From contig JAIWZP010000003.1 of assembly GCA_025201375.1 (NCBI GenBank), positions 124,001 through 188,000 of the forward strand: a stretch of DNA of 64,000 nucleotides, read 5' to 3'. The notes under the pieces were generated by a model, which saw only the letters and a list, made by a program, of their open reading frames with translations, did no database searches and had not been told where the DNA came from. Each line of letters opens with the position of its first letter. Within the stretch, counting starts at the first letter, position 1. The position numbers and the translations under genes are program-made. Of this stretch, positions 60,559-64,000 are shown in pieces. Source of the stretch: Gongronella butleri (Eukaryota; Mucoromycota; Mucoromycetes; Mucorales; Cunninghamellaceae).

Positions 60559-61828
60559 TATAATGATTTTTTGTTTAAGATGAAAAAGAAAAGAGAAAAA
60601 GAGAAAAGAGGGGCAAAAGCGGGATGGCAGGCGAAGGAATTGCGCATTTTAAGCTCTCGATTCAAGCCCAGCCATTCCGGCCCCTCCTTTTCCTTTTGCC
60701 AGTAGCATCACCCATTTGCGCAGGCTATAATTTTTGAAAAATCTCATGACAAAGCATGGCCCTGCCTATCGTTTAAGGTTAATCTGACTTTTTTTTCTTT
60801 TTCTGCCCCTGTCCAACAGTAAACAAGCGACATGAGACAAAGAGAGGACCGCAATGGTTGGTGGGTGAACCTGTGCGTTGTGTCTGGGTGTGGGTGGCAC
60901 CCAACCTGTCACTCACTTGCCCTCGCTTTCGTGTCTAGCTCGTGCAAAAGCAAGATGATCGATAGATTTTGATTATCTTGCCAAAGATAAAGACGTGCTC
61001 TTTTTTGTTGCTCGTCATCAATTTGCCGGCTGCATCTCCACCGCCGCCCCTCTCGACCCTTTTTTTCCCCCCACGCTTCATCCTCACTGGCTGCCCGCCG
61101 GGTCAGACCAAAAGGAAAAAATATGGAGCCAAATTCTCCACACGAGCCAGTCGCCGCCCGCATTTTTATTTTGTTCCACGCTTTCGCTGTCGGGATGAGT
61201 AAGCGGGTAATTGGCTGTGCCAGTAGAAATGAATTAAAACCCAAGGCAAGTCGCGATCAAGAGAATCAATGACGTCTCTGACATTGTAAACGCTGGTCAG
61301 AGGAAGGCAATAAGGGCAGGATGAAAATCAAAAAAAGATAAAAAAACACGCCCATGAGCACGGGCAAACACATGCGATGCACACGGACGCACTGTCCCTT
61401 TTTTTTTTTTTTTTTTTTGGCTTGTTTTGCTTGGTGACATGTCAATTGAGGCAAAAAGCCAGGAAAGGGAGGGCAAAATCACCCAATGACGACATTGGCA
61501 AGTCAATCGTGTCATTCCTTCCTTATTTTTTTTCTTGCGGGCTGGAAAAGGGTCGGCCAGGGCTGGGAAAGGCGTGGAGGTGGCGGGAGTCCAGATTGCC
61601 AATGGCCACCGCCGGCAAGCAGCACGCGCGTGCGCGTGCCTTGGCAAAGAAAAAAGCAAAAGGGTTGCGCAGGCCACAGAAGAAAAGAAAAAAAAGTCAT
61701 TCAAGCCCCGCTCGTGATCGCCGAGGGGGACGAGGCGACACAAGACTCGCCTTCCCTCTCTTCTCTGTTTTTTTTTCCCTCTGCCTCACTATCGCCCCGC
61801 ACCCTATGACCTTCCAAGCAACTCCATC
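60559..61828. other. Divergent intergenic between IDH and RAB4, no gene seen
   Basis: About 1.27 kb upstream of both divergent genes. GC-richer patches and A/T runs alternate. A short tandem GCGCGTGCGCGTGC sits near 61627. No protein recognised. Confidence 0.45.
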
Positions 61829-63182
<1,354 letters not shown>

Positions 63183-63756
63183 CGCGCGCTTTTCCCCATC
63201 TTTTTTTTTTTTTTGGCAACATACATGCCTTTTTGCCACGATGATACCAGCACCCCCTTTCCCCCTGCCCTTACTCGCGTATTCACCCCCATCAATTTAC
63301 CTCGCACTTACCCTTATTCGCCTCTTTTTCTCTCCTTTGTCTGCATGATGCTTTGTAATAATCGTTAAAACCCACACTTTTGCTTACCTGTAGTCCTGTA
63401 TTTCTTCGAGTTGTTTTCTTGACCATGTCGAGTCGTCGACTTGTAACCACTTGTTATTTGTGCGTTTCGGGCTTTCGGCTACTGTACTTGCTCGTCGAAA
63501 ACAAAGTATCATACAGTATCATAAAAACTGGGGGTTATACAGTAATACAGTAATTGGGCCGTCGACGAGAAAATCGATATGATACCGTAGTGTTTCTCCA
63601 GAAATTCACAATTTCGATCCCGGCGCGCTATCATATCATATCATAAAATCTGATTTGATCATGCTGAAAAACGTACGTACAAGAAGTGGAGTACTGTAGA
63701 GTACCGTCACCTACCAAAAAAAGTGTCCCCTAGTCAATTTTTCTGCATTGCCATGT
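63183..63756. repeat. 3' flank with TATCATA/ACAGTA simple repeats
   Basis: No gene. ACAGTATCATA and ACAGTAATACAGTAATT words cluster at 63505-63560, and CATATCATATCATA at 63631-63646. Similar words flank the repeats near 10127 and 15370. Confidence 0.5.
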
Positions 63757-64000
63757 GAAAAAATTATCACTTTAATCTCATCTGTATTGATCAATAATGG
63801 CTCGAATGACATGAAACTTTGTACAAACGATGGTTAGGAGGTATAAAAAAGACTATGAAATTATAAAATGAATACAGTGAGCGGGTTTTGAAATAGAGCA
63901 AAAAAAGGGAACCTGACGCGTCACGCGACGCGACGCGTACCCAAGCTTATACAATGGCCTCTGGAGACGAGTTGACATTATGAAACAATATCCCCAAATT
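63757..64000. mobile_element. Foldback-family arm, third copy, cut by the window edge
   Basis: Reads in the same sense as the left arm of the 14116-15086 element: GTATTGATCAATAATGGCTCG, a gap-rich middle, then the ACGCGTCACGCGACGCGACG cluster and ACAATGGCCT, up to the last base. Identity is roughly 80%, with small indels. Only one arm is inside the window. Confidence 0.8.

Overview
The window is nuclear DNA from a eukaryote, most likely an early-diverging (non-Dikarya) fungus. The fungal signs are a delta-9 desaturase fused to cytochrome b5, a biotin ligase with an N-terminal glutamine-amidotransferase-like domain, an Ish1/Msc1-type stress protein, a Mgm1-type dynamin and a NOT3 subunit. A Rab4 GTPase and a TALE homeodomain protein are also present. 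Genes carry 1 to 12 introns, mostly 50-230 nt. Many introns start with GT followed at once by a run of A, and many have a T run before the acceptor AG. I placed exon borders by hand from GT-AG sites and reading-frame continuity. For almost every gene the exons sum to a whole number of codons. The species cannot be named from the sequence.

Layout, left to right. 0.7-1.9 kb: TALE homeodomain gene (-). 3.7-4.5 kb: unrecognised gene (+) with a frame break near its start. 5.7-6.8 kb: HAD nucleotidase-like gene (+). 7.9-10.1 kb: AT-rich decayed repeats. 10.2-19.3 kb: a tandem duplication of a two-gene block (secreted FAD-linked oxidase plus PEX11, all -), with two inverted-repeat elements between the copies. 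20.3-21.7 kb: Ish1/Msc1-like gene (-). 22.6-24.2 kb: OLE1 (+). 25.8-26.8 kb: membrane-anchored expansin-like protein (+). 27.5-28.3 kb: second copy of a dispersed repeat. 28.8-33.7 kb: 13-exon coiled-coil gene (-). 34.1-35.7 kb: heme oxygenase (-). 35.9-38.1 kb: BPL1 (-). 38.8-41.9 kb: MGM1 (-). 42.3-44.9 kb: PRP43 (+). 45.2-46.4 kb: Rho GDI (+). 46.4-51.1 kb: AT-rich, repeat-laden island with one small secreted protein gene. 51.2-52.1 kb: mitochondrial L12 (-). 52.4-55.0 kb: NOT3 (-). 55.2-57.6 kb: eRF3 (+). 58.8-60.6 kb: NADP isocitrate dehydrogenase (-). 61.8-63.2 kb: Rab4 (+). From 63.76 kb to the edge: a third copy of the foldback-element arm.

The single-copy genes are ordinary housekeeping genes: splicing and ribosome biogenesis, translation termination, mRNA decay, mitochondrial fusion and translation, lipid desaturation, biotin and heme metabolism, membrane traffic. 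The accessory signal lies in three places. First is the duplicated oxidase/PEX11 block, where one PEX11 copy is dead and both oxidase copies are intact. Second is the set of AT-rich islands holding several repeat families dense in the palindrome ACGCGT. Third is the small cysteine-rich secreted protein inside one of those islands. I saw no CRISPR array, rRNA or tRNA, and no autonomous transposase.
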